A stretch of 64,000 bases of DNA from JAGVSR01 sp963778225 (lineage in GTDB: Bacteria; Pseudomonadota; Alphaproteobacteria; Rhizobiales; Hyphomicrobiaceae): assembly GCA_963778225.1 (NCBI GenBank), contig CAVZTR010000002.1, positions 124,001 through 188,000 on the forward strand. The letters run 5' to 3'. Shown here one piece after another: positions 39,373 to 49,085 of the stretch (within the stretch, counting starts at the first letter, position 1; each line of letters begins with the position of its first letter). The translations under genes and the position numbers were made by a program. The notes under the pieces are model-generated. The model was not told the origin of the DNA. It saw only the letters and a program-made list of their open reading frames with translations, and did no database searches.

Positions 39373-40641
39373 ATGGCCGGGACGCCTGACACCAAGCCGT
39401 TTTCGCCATTCGAGTGGCTCCTCGCCGGGCGATACCTGCGCGCGCGGCGCAAGGAAGGATTCATTTCTGTCATCGCGGGGTTCTCCTTTCTCGGTATCAC
39501 TCTCGGCGTTGCGACGCTGATCATCGTGATGGCCGTGATGAACGGGTTCCGGAAGGATCTGTTCTCCAAGATCCTCGGGCTCAACGGCCACGTGATCGTC
39601 TATAAAATCGGCGAGCCATTCACGGACTATGTGGATCAGGCATCGAAAATCGCCAAGGTGCCGGGCGTAACGCATGCGATCCCGATCGTTGAAGGTCAGG
39701 TGATGGTTTCGTCGAGCGCGCAGGCGCTGGGCGCACTAGTGCGCGGCATCGCTGAGCCCGATCTGAAATCACTGAAGCTCGTTGCTGAAAACATTCGCGC
39801 CGGAACCCTCGATGGGTTTGACGGGTCGCAGTCGATCGCCATCGGGCAGCGGCTGGCCAACACGCTGTACGTGAACGTCGGCGATACGCTGACGCTGGTT
39901 TCGCCGCGTGGCGCGTCAACGCCCTTTGGAACAGCGCCGCGATCGAAACCGTACGTGATCTCAGCTGTCTTCGAACTCGGTATGTCGGAGTACGACAAGA
40001 CGATGATCTTCATGCCGTTGCAGGAGAGCCAGCGGTATTTCAACAAGGGCTCAGAGGCGGACGTTCTCGAAGTTATCGTCGACAATCCAGAGCGGGTCGA
40101 TCAATTCGCCGCCGAGATCAGGGGTGCGGGCGGGCCAACCATCAACACCACGGATTGGCGACAGAAGAACGAGACGTTCTTCACCGTTCTGGAAGTCGAG
40201 CGGAACGTGATGTTCATCATCCTGTCTCTCATCATCCTCGTGGCTGCGCTCAACATCATTTCCGGCATGATGATGCTGGTGAAAGACAAGGGCCGAGACA
40301 TCGCAGTCTTGAGAACCATGGGCGCATCGAAGGGGTCGGTGATGCGGGTGTTCCTGATCACGGGCGCTTCCATCGGAGTGGTGGGGACGCTCGCCGGGCT
40401 CGTTCTTGGGATCGTGTTCTGCTGGAATATCGAGGGGATACGCCAGGCGATCACCTGGGTGACGGGGACGCCGATGTTTGATCCGAACATTTATTATCTC
40501 ACGCGGCTGCCCGCCGAGATCAACCCGGTCGAGACGGCGTGGATCGTTGCGATGGCCATGTCGCTGTCGGTGCTGGCAACGCTCTATCCATCGTGGCGAG
40601 CTTCCAAGCTCGATCCCGTCGAAGCGCTCCGGTACGAGTAA
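39373..40641 (+). CDS. lolC: Lipoprotein-releasing ABC transporter permease (LolC/LolE family)
   Basis: Inner-membrane subunit that extracts mature lipoproteins and hands them to the LolA chaperone. It has 422 residues: one N-terminal helix (VIAGFSFLGITLGVATLIIV), a large periplasmic domain and three C-terminal helices (MFIILSLIILVAALNIISGMMML and two more). MNGFRKDLFSKILGLNGH is the family signature. The ATG at 39373 gives MAGTPDTKPFSPFEWLLAGR, the common start. A GTG at 39355 is an alternative. With one permease gene, a homodimer with two LolD subunits is likely. Confidence 0.93.
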   Translation: MAGTPDTKPFSPFEWLLAGRYLRARRKEGFISVIAGFSFLGITLGVATLIIVMAVMNGFRKDLFSKILGLNGHVIVYKIGEPFTDYVDQASKIAKVPGVTHAIPIVEGQVMVSSSAQALGALVRGIAEPDLKSLKLVAENIRAGTLDGFDGSQSIAIGQRLANTLYVNVGDTLTLVSPRGASTPFGTAPRSKPYVISAVFELGMSEYDKTMIFMPLQESQRYFNKGSEADVLEVIVDNPERVDQFAAEIRGAGGPTINTTDWRQKNETFFTVLEVERNVMFIILSLIILVAALNIISGMMMLVKDKGRDIAVLRTMGASKGSVMRVFLITGASIGVVGTLAGLVLGIVFCWNIEGIRQAITWVTGTPMFDPNIYYLTRLPAEINPVETAWIVAMAMSLSVLATLYPSWRASKLDPVEALRYE

Positions 40642-40652
40642 GGAAGCTTTCG

Positions 40653-41366
40653 ATGCTCGATACGCCGACCACCACAGCCATCCTGAAACTTGACGGCCTG
40701 ATGCGCACGTTCAAGCAGGGCGAACGCGAAATTGCCGTTCTGAACGGCGCCAGTGCTGCGATCTATCCGGGGGAATCGGTGGCGCTCGTCGGCCCATCGG
40801 GTGCCGGCAAGTCGACGCTGCTGCATATCGCCGGGCTGCTCGAGACGCCCACGGCGGGTTCCGTCATCATGGGCGGGCGGGACTGTTCCAAGCTCGGGGA
40901 TGACGAGCGCACGCGCATTCGCCGCTCGGACGTGGGATTCATCTACCAGTTCCACCAGCTGCTGCCGGAGTTCTCAGCGCTCGAAAACGTCGTGCTGCCG
41001 CAGATGATCTTGGGCACGCCGCGCAAGGCGGCCAACGCGAGAGCGACCGAACTGCTGACCACGCTCGGACTTGGCCACCGGCTCGATCATCGACCCGCGC
41101 AGTTGTCGGGCGGTGAGCAGCAGCGCACCGCGATCTGCCGGGCACTCGCCAACAAGCCGAAGCTCATTCTGGCGGATGAGCCGACCGGCAATCTCGATCC
41201 AAAAACATCTGAGCTCGTGTTTCATGAATTGATCGGGTTGTTCAAGAGCGAGGGCGTGGCCGCGTTGATCGCGACGCACAATCTCGAACTCGCCTCGCGA
41301 ATGGACCGCGTGCTCCGGATGGAGAACGGTCAGCTCGTTGAGGTCGCACCGGCTGCGGTGCACTGA
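40653..41366 (+). CDS. lolD: Lipoprotein-releasing ABC transporter ATPase LolD
   Basis: Cytoplasmic ATPase that powers lipoprotein release. It has 237 residues. Walker A is GPSGAGKST, the Q loop lies in GFIYQFHQLLPEFSALENV, the signature is LSGGEQQR and Walker B is LILADEPTGNLD with the switch His in IATHNLEL. It starts 11 bp after the permease stop, preceded by AAGGAAGC. Confidence 0.95.
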   Translation: MLDTPTTTAILKLDGLMRTFKQGEREIAVLNGASAAIYPGESVALVGPSGAGKSTLLHIAGLLETPTAGSVIMGGRDCSKLGDDERTRIRRSDVGFIYQFHQLLPEFSALENVVLPQMILGTPRKAANARATELLTTLGLGHRLDHRPAQLSGGEQQRTAICRALANKPKLILADEPTGNLDPKTSELVFHELIGLFKSEGVAALIATHNLELASRMDRVLRMENGQLVEVAPAAVH

Positions 41367-41370
41367 GCCT

Positions 41371-41454
41371 TTATTCGAGCCGGGGGTCGCCGTCGCGAAG
41401 CGGCGCGCCGGGGAAATCTTCGTTCTGCATCATGAGATCGATCAGGGCGGTCAT
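41371..41454 (-). CDS. Very small ORF (27 aa) between lolD and dnaE
   Basis: Reads MTALIDLMMQNEDFPGAPLR then DGDPRLE and stop. GGAG lies six bases before the ATG on the minus strand. An in-frame ATG four codons upstream is possible. It is convergent with lolD, with its stop 5 bp from the lolD stop. Too short to judge by composition; the good ribosome-binding site is the main support. Confidence 0.4.
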   Translation of the reverse strand: MTALIDLMMQNEDFPGAPLRDGDPRLE

Positions 41455-41592
41455 GGGTTGCTCCATCGGTTTGCTCGTTCAGTGAAGCGACCTTAACCCT
41501 GACCGTGGCTGCATTCTGTTCCGTGCGGGACAACTGCGTGACACTGTGGAAAACGTGCGCATCGGCGGGCTCAGCCGGGCTAATGTCGACGC

Positions 41593-44500
41593 ATGACCCA
41601 GACGATTCCGCCGCCCAAATTCATCCATCTCAAAGTCCACTCGGCCTATTCACTGCTCGAGGGCGCGCTGCCCATCGGCAAGCTCGCGAAGCTCGCGGAT
41701 GGATATGGCTTTCCCGCGTTGGGCATCGCCGACACCAACAATATGTTCGGTGCGCTCGAATTTTCGGACAAATTGGCCGGCTCAGGCATTCAGCCGATCG
41801 TGGGCGTTTCGCTCGCCTGCCTGCTCACGGAGAAGACGGCAAAGCCAGGTCAGTTGGCGGGTCCGCCGGTGCGGCAGCATGCGTGGCGCGACGGGTTGAT
41901 CGCGTTTTATGCGATGAACGATGCCGGCTATGCGAACCTCATGAAGCTTGTGTCGGCGGCGCATCTTGGGACGGAGGGCGAGGATGCCCCGTTCGTGACA
42001 GCGGCGCAGATCGCGGCTCACGCCGAGGGGCTGATTGCTCTAACAGGTGGCCCGGATGGCCCCATCGATCGTGCGCTGCTCGACGGACAGCCGGGACACG
42101 CGGAGGAACGGCTCCATTTCTTGAAGCGTGCGTTCGGCGACCGGCTTTATGTGGAGGTGCAGCGTCACGGCACGCGGGCGGAGCAGGAAGTGGAGCCGCA
42201 ATTGCTCCGTCTCGCTTACGATCATGACGTGCCGATTGTGGCCACCAACGAGGTTTACTTCGCAACTCCCGATGACTTCGAAGCACATGACGCGCTGCTG
42301 TGTATCGCGGAGGGGCGGTATGTTTCGGAAGACGACCGGCGGCGCGTGACGCGCGAGCATCATTTGAAATCCGCAGATGCGATGGCGGTTCTTTTTGCCG
42401 ATTTGCCGGAGGCGCTGGCGAATACGGTGGAGATCGCCAAGCGCTGTGCCTTCCGGCCGAGGGGGAAGAAGCCGATCCTGCCGCGGTTCGTACAAACGAG
42501 TGCGGATTCGGAAGTCGATCAGCTTGCAGCAGAAGCAGCCGAATTGAAGCGTCAGGCGGAGGAGGGGCTTCGCGCGCGGCTCGCCGTTTTGCCGCTCGCG
42601 CCGGGATTTTCAGAAGAGGATTACTGGCAGCGCCTCGCGTTCGAGGTGGACGTCATTACGAAGATGAAGTTCCCGGGATACTTCCTGATCGTGGCCGACT
42701 TCATCAAGTGGTCAAAGGCGAGCGGCATCCCGGTGGGGCCGGGGCGTGGATCGGGTGCAGGCTCGCTCGTTGCCTGGTCGCTGACGATCACGGATCTCGA
42801 CCCGCTGCGGTTCGGGCTGCTGTTCGAACGCTTTCTCAATCCCGAACGTATCTCGATGCCGGACTTCGATATCGACTTCTGTCAGGACCGGCGCGACGAG
42901 GTGATCCGCTACGTGCAGCAGAAGTACGGATCGGATCGCGTGGCGCAGATCATCACGCACGGCAAGCTGCAGGCGCGCGCGGTGCTGCGCGATGTGGGCC
43001 GCGTCTTGCAGATGCCGTATGGGCAAGTGGACCGGCTGTGCAAGCTAGTGCCGAACAACCCGGCGAACCCGGTGACGCTTGATCAGGCGATCGAGGGCGA
43101 GCCGAAATTGCAGGAGGCGCGTGACACGGACGAGGTGGTCGCGCGGTTGCTGCAAGTTGCGCAGAAACTCGAAGGTCTTTACCGGCACGCCTCGACGCAC
43201 GCGGCTGGCATCGTGATCGGTGACCGGCCTCTGGACGAACTCGTCCCGCTCTATCGCGATCCGAAATCGAATATGCCTGTCACGCAGTTCAACTGGAAAA
43301 TGGTTGAAGCGGCGGGGCTCGTGAAGTTCGACTTTCTCGGCCTGAAGACGCTGACGGTTCTGGAAAAAGCCGTCGATCTGATCAAGCGCGGGCGCGGGAT
43401 TAGCGTCGATCTCGCGGTGCTGCCGCTCGACGACGTGCCAGCCTACCAGCTGCTTGCGAAGGCCGATACGGTGGGGGTGTTCCAGCTCGAAAGCACCGGT
43501 ATGCGTGAGAGCTTGAAGCGGCTGAAGCCCGACCGCTTCGAAGACATCATCGCCATGGTGGCGCTCTATCGCCCCGGCCCCATGGACAACATCCCCACGT
43601 ACATCAACCGCAAGCATGGCGAGGAGCCGGTCGACTTCCTGCATCCGATGCTCGAGGGCATTCTCAAAGAAACCTATGGCGTCATCATCTATCAGGAACA
43701 GGTGATGCAGATCGCGCAGGTGCTCGCGGGCTACTCGCTCGGAGACGCCGACTTGTTGCGCCGCGCGATGGGCAAGAAAGACAAGGCGGAAATGGCGCGT
43801 CAGCAGGCGCGTTTCGTCGATGGCGCGATGAAGAACGGCGTTGTTAAAGACGATGCGGTCTTCATTTTCGAACTGGTCGATAAGTTCGCCGGCTATGGTT
43901 TCAATAAGTCGCACGCGGCGGCATATGCGCTCGTCAGCTATCACACGGCTTATCTGAAGGCGAATTTCCGCGAGGAGTTTCTGGCTGCTTCGATGACGCT
44001 CGACATGGGGAACACCGATAAGCTCTCCATGTTCGCAGCCGAGGCCAAAAAGAGCGGCATTCCGGTTCTGCCCCCGTGCGTGAATGCGTCGGAGGTGGAT
44101 TTTCTGGTGGAGCGTCCGAAAGCGGACGAGACGCACGGCGCGATCCGGTATTCGCTGGCGGCATTGAAGAACATCGGTGCGTCGGCGGTGGAGACGATCG
44201 TGGCGGCGCGCGCGGCGGAGGGGCCCTTTCGGTCGCTTTCGGATTTCGCGTCGCGGATCAATCCGAAGGCGCTGAACAAGCGTGGCCTCGAAACTCTGTC
44301 GATGGCGGGCGCCTTCGATGGGCTGGAGCCGAACCGCGCGCTTGTGCGCGGCAATGTGGAAGGCATGCTCGCGCTCGCGAACCGGCAGGCGGAGAATGCG
44401 GCGCAGGGCACGAGCGATTTGTTCGGTGGCGGCGGCGGTGGTGCGCCGTCGCTCGACTTGAAGCCGGCAAAGGCGTGGACGCCGATGGAGCGTCTGCAGG

Positions 44501-45129
44501 AGGAATTCGATGCAATCGGGTTCTTCTTGTCGGGGCATCCATTGGATGCGTACGAGACGGTGTTGAAGAAGCTCGGCGTGCGGCGGTTCGTGGATTTCGA
44601 AGCGGCCACCGCGCGGGGTGTTTCGAGCGGGCGGCTGGCGGGCATCGTGATCTCGGCTCGCGAGCGGCGGTCGCAGAAGGGCAACAAGTTCGCCTTCGCC
44701 TTGTTCTCGGATGCAAGCGGGCAGTTCGAGGCGGTGATCTTTTCCGACACGCTCAATGCCTGCCGCGACCTGCTCGAGGGGGGCACGCCGGTCGTACTCA
44801 ACGTGGAGGCGGAGCGCGACGGCGACACGGTGAAGATGCGCGTCCAGAGCATGGAGGCGCTCGACAAAGCGGCGGCCGAGATCGACCGGGGTCTGAAAAT
44901 CGTGTTCGACACGGGGGTGCTCGCCGCGCGGCGCGGCGTGGTCGAGGAGTTCAAGGCGCAGCTGAAGCCTGGTCAGGCGGGGACGAAGAGGGGCGGCGAG
45001 GTGCGCCTCGTGCTGCCCGTCGGCGCGCGGGAATTGGAGATCATCCTCCCAGGACGGTACGACGTGTCGCCCGCGCAGGCAGGGCAGCTTTCGACAGTTC
45101 CGGGGGTGGTTGAGGTGGTGGAGATCTAG
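41593..45129 (+). CDS. dnaE: DNA polymerase III subunit alpha
   Basis: Replicative polymerase catalytic subunit, 1178 residues, DnaE1 type. It has an N-terminal PHP domain (HLKVHSAYSLLEGALP), the palm with GPGRGSGAGSLVAW and the catalytic aspartates in PDFDIDF, the fingers, the tandem HhH region, and an OB-fold near residue 1000 (GIVISARERRSQKGNKFAF). It is on its own transcript between lolD and rpsB, as in many alphaproteobacteria. Confidence 0.97.
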   Translation: MTQTIPPPKFIHLKVHSAYSLLEGALPIGKLAKLADGYGFPALGIADTNNMFGALEFSDKLAGSGIQPIVGVSLACLLTEKTAKPGQLAGPPVRQHAWRDGLIAFYAMNDAGYANLMKLVSAAHLGTEGEDAPFVTAAQIAAHAEGLIALTGGPDGPIDRALLDGQPGHAEERLHFLKRAFGDRLYVEVQRHGTRAEQEVEPQLLRLAYDHDVPIVATNEVYFATPDDFEAHDALLCIAEGRYVSEDDRRRVTREHHLKSADAMAVLFADLPEALANTVEIAKRCAFRPRGKKPILPRFVQTSADSEVDQLAAEAAELKRQAEEGLRARLAVLPLAPGFSEEDYWQRLAFEVDVITKMKFPGYFLIVADFIKWSKASGIPVGPGRGSGAGSLVAWSLTITDLDPLRFGLLFERFLNPERISMPDFDIDFCQDRRDEVIRYVQQKYGSDRVAQIITHGKLQARAVLRDVGRVLQMPYGQVDRLCKLVPNNPANPVTLDQAIEGEPKLQEARDTDEVVARLLQVAQKLEGLYRHASTHAAGIVIGDRPLDELVPLYRDPKSNMPVTQFNWKMVEAAGLVKFDFLGLKTLTVLEKAVDLIKRGRGISVDLAVLPLDDVPAYQLLAKADTVGVFQLESTGMRESLKRLKPDRFEDIIAMVALYRPGPMDNIPTYINRKHGEEPVDFLHPMLEGILKETYGVIIYQEQVMQIAQVLAGYSLGDADLLRRAMGKKDKAEMARQQARFVDGAMKNGVVKDDAVFIFELVDKFAGYGFNKSHAAAYALVSYHTAYLKANFREEFLAASMTLDMGNTDKLSMFAAEAKKSGIPVLPPCVNASEVDFLVERPKADETHGAIRYSLAALKNIGASAVETIVAARAAEGPFRSLSDFASRINPKALNKRGLETLSMAGAFDGLEPNRALVRGNVEGMLALANRQAENAAQGTSDLFGGGGGGAPSLDLKPAKAWTPMERLQEEFDAIGFFLSGHPLDAYETVLKKLGVRRFVDFEAATARGVSSGRLAGIVISARERRSQKGNKFAFALFSDASGQFEAVIFSDTLNACRDLLEGGTPVVLNVEAERDGDTVKMRVQSMEALDKAAAEIDRGLKIVFDTGVLAARRGVVEEFKAQLKPGQAGTKRGGEVRLVLPVGARELEIILPGRYDVSPAQAGQLSTVPGVVEVVEI

Positions 45130-45329
45130 TGTGAGCACCCGCTAGCGGTCGTCCGCTTGCCTTTCCAGCCATTCTCGGTCATAAGCCGCGCATCTCACAC
45201 GTGGTTCGCGCGCTGGACGGATTGAAAGCCCCGTTCGACGCTCCGGTGGACGATATGCAACTCGGGTGACCGAGATGCCGTCTTCACAACGAACCGCGGA
45301 GGATTAAACCGGAAAAAGGATATCCGCTG

Positions 45330-46316
45330 ATGACGCTTCCCGCGTTCAACATGCGTCAGCTTTTGGAAGCTGGCGTGCACTTCGGTCACCAGTCGCACCG
45401 CTGGAACCCCAAGATGCAGCCGTTCATCTACGGCGCGCGCAACAACATCCACATTCTCGACCTGACGCAGACGGTGCCGATGCTGCACCAGGCGCTGCTC
45501 AAGATTTCGGACACTGTCGCCGGCGGCGGCCGCGTGCTGTTCGTGGCCACGAAGCGCGCCGCTTCGGATTCGATCGCTGACGCTGCCAAGCGCTCGGCGC
45601 AGTATTACATCAACCATCGCTGGCCCGGCGGCACGCTGACCAACTGGAAGACGATTTCGACGTCGATCCGCCGTTTGCGCCAGCTCGATGACATTCTGGC
45701 CGATCCTCAGGGTCGCACGAAGAAGGAAATCCTGACGCTGCAGCGCGAGCGCGACACGCTCGAGAAGGAGCGCGGCGGGATCAAGGAAATGGGCGGCGTG
45801 CCCGACCTCCTGTTCGTGATCGACACCAACAAGGAAAAGATCGCGATCCAGGAAGCCCGCAAGCTGGGTATCCCGATCGTCGCGATCGTCGATACGAACT
45901 GCGATCCTGACGGCATCGACTACCCGGTTCCGGGCAACGACGACGCCGGCCGCGCGATCACGCTCTATTGCGATCTCGTGGCGCGTGCCGCTCTCGACGG
46001 TCTGGAACGCAGCCAGTCGGCTTCGGGCGTCGATATCGGGGCGCTCGCCAGCCCGCCGGTCGAAGCCTTGCCGGTCAAGTTCAAGGGCATCGACGCGCCG
46101 CGTGGCGAAGCCGACGACCTGAAGCGCATCACCGGCATTTCGCCGAAGCTGGAACAGCGTCTCAACGATGCCGGTGTGTTCCACTTCTGGCAAATCGCCG
46201 ACCTCGACGCGGACAATGCCAAGGCGCTCGACCTGCTCTTGAGGCTCAAGGGTCAGATCGAAGCCGACGGCTGGATCGCGCAGGCGAAGAAGTTCGTCGA
46301 CGCCGCAGCAGCGTAA
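45330..46316 (+). CDS. rpsB: 30S ribosomal protein S2 with C-terminal helix-hairpin-helix-like extension
   Basis: Late-assembling 30S protein that also binds S1. The core (about residues 1-235) starts MTLPAFNMRQLLEAGVHFGH and contains NPKMQPFIYGARNN and WPGGTLTNWKTI. About 90 extra residues follow, including DDLKRITGISPKLEQRLNDA and FHFWQIADLD, a pattern like the HhH tails seen on some alphaproteobacterial proteins such as L21. The 200-bp leader (45130-45329) has no ORF I can support and could host S2 autoregulation. Confidence 0.97.
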   Translation: MTLPAFNMRQLLEAGVHFGHQSHRWNPKMQPFIYGARNNIHILDLTQTVPMLHQALLKISDTVAGGGRVLFVATKRAASDSIADAAKRSAQYYINHRWPGGTLTNWKTISTSIRRLRQLDDILADPQGRTKKEILTLQRERDTLEKERGGIKEMGGVPDLLFVIDTNKEKIAIQEARKLGIPIVAIVDTNCDPDGIDYPVPGNDDAGRAITLYCDLVARAALDGLERSQSASGVDIGALASPPVEALPVKFKGIDAPRGEADDLKRITGISPKLEQRLNDAGVFHFWQIADLDADNAKALDLLLRLKGQIEADGWIAQAKKFVDAAAA

Positions 46317-46335
46317 CAAAATACAGCTAATGGAT

Positions 46336-46374
46336 GCGGAACGGCAGGCAGGGCTTTCCTGTTGGCCGTTCCGC
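46336..46374 (+). promoter_or_regulatory. Hairpin between rpsB and tsf
   Basis: A perfect 10-bp stem GCGGAACGGC / GCCGTTCCGC with a 19-nt loop, 19 bp after the rpsB stop. It has no T tract, so it is more likely a processing or attenuation site than a full terminator. Confidence 0.5.
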
Positions 46375-46439
46375 TCTATCCGCATTTCTCAGACCCAATC
46401 ACACTTCGCTACTCGCTCGACAGAGCGGAAGGAGCCGAC

Positions 46440-47381
46440 ATGAGCACGATCACCGCCGCCATGGTGAAGGACCTGCGCGAGAAGACCGGCGCGGGCATGA
46501 TGGATTGTAAGACCGCGCTCACCGAGACCAACGGTGACATGGACGCCGCCATCGAGTGGCTGCGCAAGAAAGGCCTTTCGAAGGCCGCTAAGAAGTCCGA
46601 CCGTATTGCGGCCCAGGGCCTCATCGGCGTGATCTCGACGGTGAAGTCGGGTGCTGTCGTCGAAGTGAACTCGGAGACGGACTTCGTCGCGCGCAACCCG
46701 CAGTTCCAGGAGATGGTGCAGAAGATCGCATCGCTGGCAGCGGCTGTGAACGGCGATGTGGCGAAGCTGCTGGCCGCCACCTATCCCGGCACGTCGAACA
46801 CCGTCGAGACGACGGTGAAGGATGCGATTGCCACCATCGGCGAGAACATGGGCGTGCGCCGCACCGGGGCACTCTCGGTCAAGGATGGCGTCGTTGCCGA
46901 CTACGTGCACAACAAGGCAGCCGATGGGCTCGGCAAGATCGGCGTGCTTGTCGCGCTTGAAAGCGCGGGCGACACCGACACGTTGATGGCGTTCGGCCGT
47001 CAGGTGGCCATGCATGTCGCGGCCGCCAAGCCGCTGGCGCTGACGTCGGCTGATCTCGATCCGGCTGCGGTGGAAAAAGAGCGCGCGTTCTACACCGAGC
47101 AGGCGCTGGCGTCCGGCAAGCCCAAGGACATCGTCGACAAGATGGTGGAAGGACGCCTCAAGAAGGAGTTCTTCCAGCAGGCCTGCCTGTTGAGCCAGGT
47201 GTTCGTTCTGGACGGCAAGGCATCGGTCGAAGAGGCCACCAAGGCAGCCGAGAAGGATGTCGGGGCGCCAATCAAGATTACCGGGTTCTTGCGCTACGAA
47301 CTGGGCGAGGGCATCGAGAAGAAGGAAGAGGACTTCGCCGCGGAAGTGGCCAAGACGGTCGCCGCCTCCAAGGGCGGTTGA
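46440..47381 (+). CDS. tsf: Elongation factor Ts
   Basis: Guanine-nucleotide exchange factor for EF-Tu, 313 residues. Family motifs are MVKDLREKTGAGMMDCKTAL, EVNSETDFVARN and the core subdomain HVAAAKPLAL. The ATG at 46440 follows GGAAGGAGCCGAC, an excellent ribosome-binding site. A longer frame upstream lacks similarity. It pairs with rpsB as usual. Confidence 0.97.
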   Translation: MSTITAAMVKDLREKTGAGMMDCKTALTETNGDMDAAIEWLRKKGLSKAAKKSDRIAAQGLIGVISTVKSGAVVEVNSETDFVARNPQFQEMVQKIASLAAAVNGDVAKLLAATYPGTSNTVETTVKDAIATIGENMGVRRTGALSVKDGVVADYVHNKAADGLGKIGVLVALESAGDTDTLMAFGRQVAMHVAAAKPLALTSADLDPAAVEKERAFYTEQALASGKPKDIVDKMVEGRLKKEFFQQACLLSQVFVLDGKASVEEATKAAEKDVGAPIKITGFLRYELGEGIEKKEEDFAAEVAKTVAASKGG

Positions 47382-47414
47382 TTCTCTGCGATTTCCACTA
47401 CCTTGCATTGCATG

Positions 47415-47446
47415 CGGCCGGCGAACTTCGCCGGCCGTTTTGTTGT
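47415..47446 (+). terminator. Rho-independent terminator of tsf
   Basis: Stem CGGCCGGCGAA / TTCGCCGGCCG followed by TTTTGTTGT, 34 bp after the stop. Confidence 0.85.
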
Positions 47447-47621
47447 CTCGGCCGCGGCACATCGCGCGACAGGGTCGCGGCTGGCCGGAAAGTGCTGGAA
47501 TGTGCGTTCCCGCGCCTCTAATGACGCACTCCTGCAACAACTGGCTCTGCGACTCGGCATAGGGTCGCGCGTAGGATTGAGTTGACCACGGCTCGATCCG
47601 GCGGGCACCAGGGAGCTGACC

Positions 47622-48350
47622 ATGACGTCCGGTCCGGGCGGGCTCAAATACAAGCGGCTACTGATCAAGCTGTCAGGCGAAGCCCTGATGGGGAACGGCG
47701 CCTACGGCATCGACATGTCCGTGGCGGACCGGTTGGCCGGTGATCTCGTCGATGCGGTGAACGCAGGGGCCGAGATCGCGGTGGTGGTCGGGGGCGGCAA
47801 CATTTTCCGCGGGCTCCAGGCGGCCGCCAAGGGCATGGACCGGGCGACTGGCGATTACATGGGCATGCTGGCCACCGTCATGAATGCGTTGGCTTTTCAG
47901 CAGGCGCTGACGGCACGCGGGGCGGATGCACGGGTCATGTCGGCGATCCCGATGCCAACAGTTTGCGAGAGCTATGTGCGGCCGCGGGCACTCGCCCATC
48001 TGGCCCAGGGACGGATCGTCGTCTTCGCGGCGGGGACGGGCAATCCCTTCTTCACGACGGACACGGCTGCAACGCTGCGGGCCATTGAGACATCCTGCGA
48101 CGCGGTGGTGAAGGCGACGCAGGTGGATGGGGTCTATTCTGCGGATCCAAAGAAAGATCCGTCCGCGGTTCGCTATGACCGGCTCACGTACGCCGAGGTT
48201 CTGGCGCGGGACCTGAAGGTCATGGATGGTGCGGCGATCGCGCTTGCCCGCGATAATCGACTTCCGGTAATTGTGTGTGCCATCGAAGAGGCCGGGAATT
48301 TGTTGAAAGTCCTGAAGGGGGAAGCCCGGGCGACCGTGATCCACACATAG
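47622..48350 (+). CDS. pyrH: Uridylate kinase
   Basis: Bacterial UMP kinase of the amino-acid-kinase fold, making UDP for nucleotide and peptidoglycan precursors. It has 242 residues. Signatures are RLLIKLSGEALMG, VVVGGGNIFRG, ATVMNALAFQQAL and FFTTDTAATLRA. It follows the tsf terminator and starts a second unit with frr and the envelope genes. Confidence 0.96.
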   Translation: MTSGPGGLKYKRLLIKLSGEALMGNGAYGIDMSVADRLAGDLVDAVNAGAEIAVVVGGGNIFRGLQAAAKGMDRATGDYMGMLATVMNALAFQQALTARGADARVMSAIPMPTVCESYVRPRALAHLAQGRIVVFAAGTGNPFFTTDTAATLRAIETSCDAVVKATQVDGVYSADPKKDPSAVRYDRLTYAEVLARDLKVMDGAAIALARDNRLPVIVCAIEEAGNLLKVLKGEARATVIHT

Positions 48351-48457
48351 GGCGCCGGTGGTGGAAGATTTCTGCCGCCCCCGTTATTGCATTCAGCCCG
48401 TCAGCCATGGGGGCCTTCAGCAAGGACCTTGGGGCGCGGCGACGACAAGGAACGACG

Positions 48458-49018
48458 ATGTCTGCAACTTACGATATCAAGGAACTCGAAGGCCGGATGC
48501 GCGCGTCGCTCGATGCGTTCAAACGCGAATTGCAAGGGTTGCGTACGGGCCGCGCCAGCGCCCATCTGCTCGATCCGGTGCATGTGATGGTCTATGGCTC
48601 ACGCATGCCGCTGAACCAGGTGGCGACCGTCACCACGCCCGAGCCTCGTATGATCGCGGTGCAGGTCTGGGATCGCTCGAACGTGACAGCGGTCGACAAG
48701 GCGCTGCGCGAAGCCAATCTCGGCGTCAATCCGATGGTCGACGGTCAGCTGATCCGGCTACCGCTGCCCGCCCCCACTGCCGAGCGGCGCACCGAACTCG
48801 TCAAGCAGGCCCACAAATATGCGGAAAGTCACCGCATTGCTGTGCGCAACGTGCGTCGAGACGGCCTCGACCTTCTCAAGAAACTCGAGAAGGACGGCAA
48901 AATGAGCGAGGACGATCACAAGAAGAATGCTGCCAAGGTGCAGGAACTGACCGACAAGCTGATCAAGGAGATCGACCAAATCCTGGCGTCGAAGGAAACG
49001 GAAATCCAGAAGGTCTGA
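48458..49018 (+). CDS. frr: Ribosome recycling factor
   Basis: Splits post-termination ribosomes together with EF-G. It has 186 residues. It starts MSATYDIKELEGRMRASLDA, with LRTGRASAHLLDPV, the hinge and the helical VRRDGLDLLKKLEKDGKMSED. The ATG at 48458 follows AAGGAACGACG. The frame upstream overlaps pyrH and has no family similarity. Confidence 0.97.
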   Translation: MSATYDIKELEGRMRASLDAFKRELQGLRTGRASAHLLDPVHVMVYGSRMPLNQVATVTTPEPRMIAVQVWDRSNVTAVDKALREANLGVNPMVDGQLIRLPLPAPTAERRTELVKQAHKYAESHRIAVRNVRRDGLDLLKKLEKDGKMSEDDHKKNAAKVQELTDKLIKEIDQILASKETEIQKV

Positions 49019-49085
49019 TCCTAATCGCGTTTCAATCGAGGCAACCCGCTCTCCGACGAGCCAAACCGCAGGTCCGGCCGAGCCC

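Noticed and set aside
43045..45138. 697-residue minus-strand frame opposite dnaE
   Set aside because: Shadow of dnaE for the same reasons.
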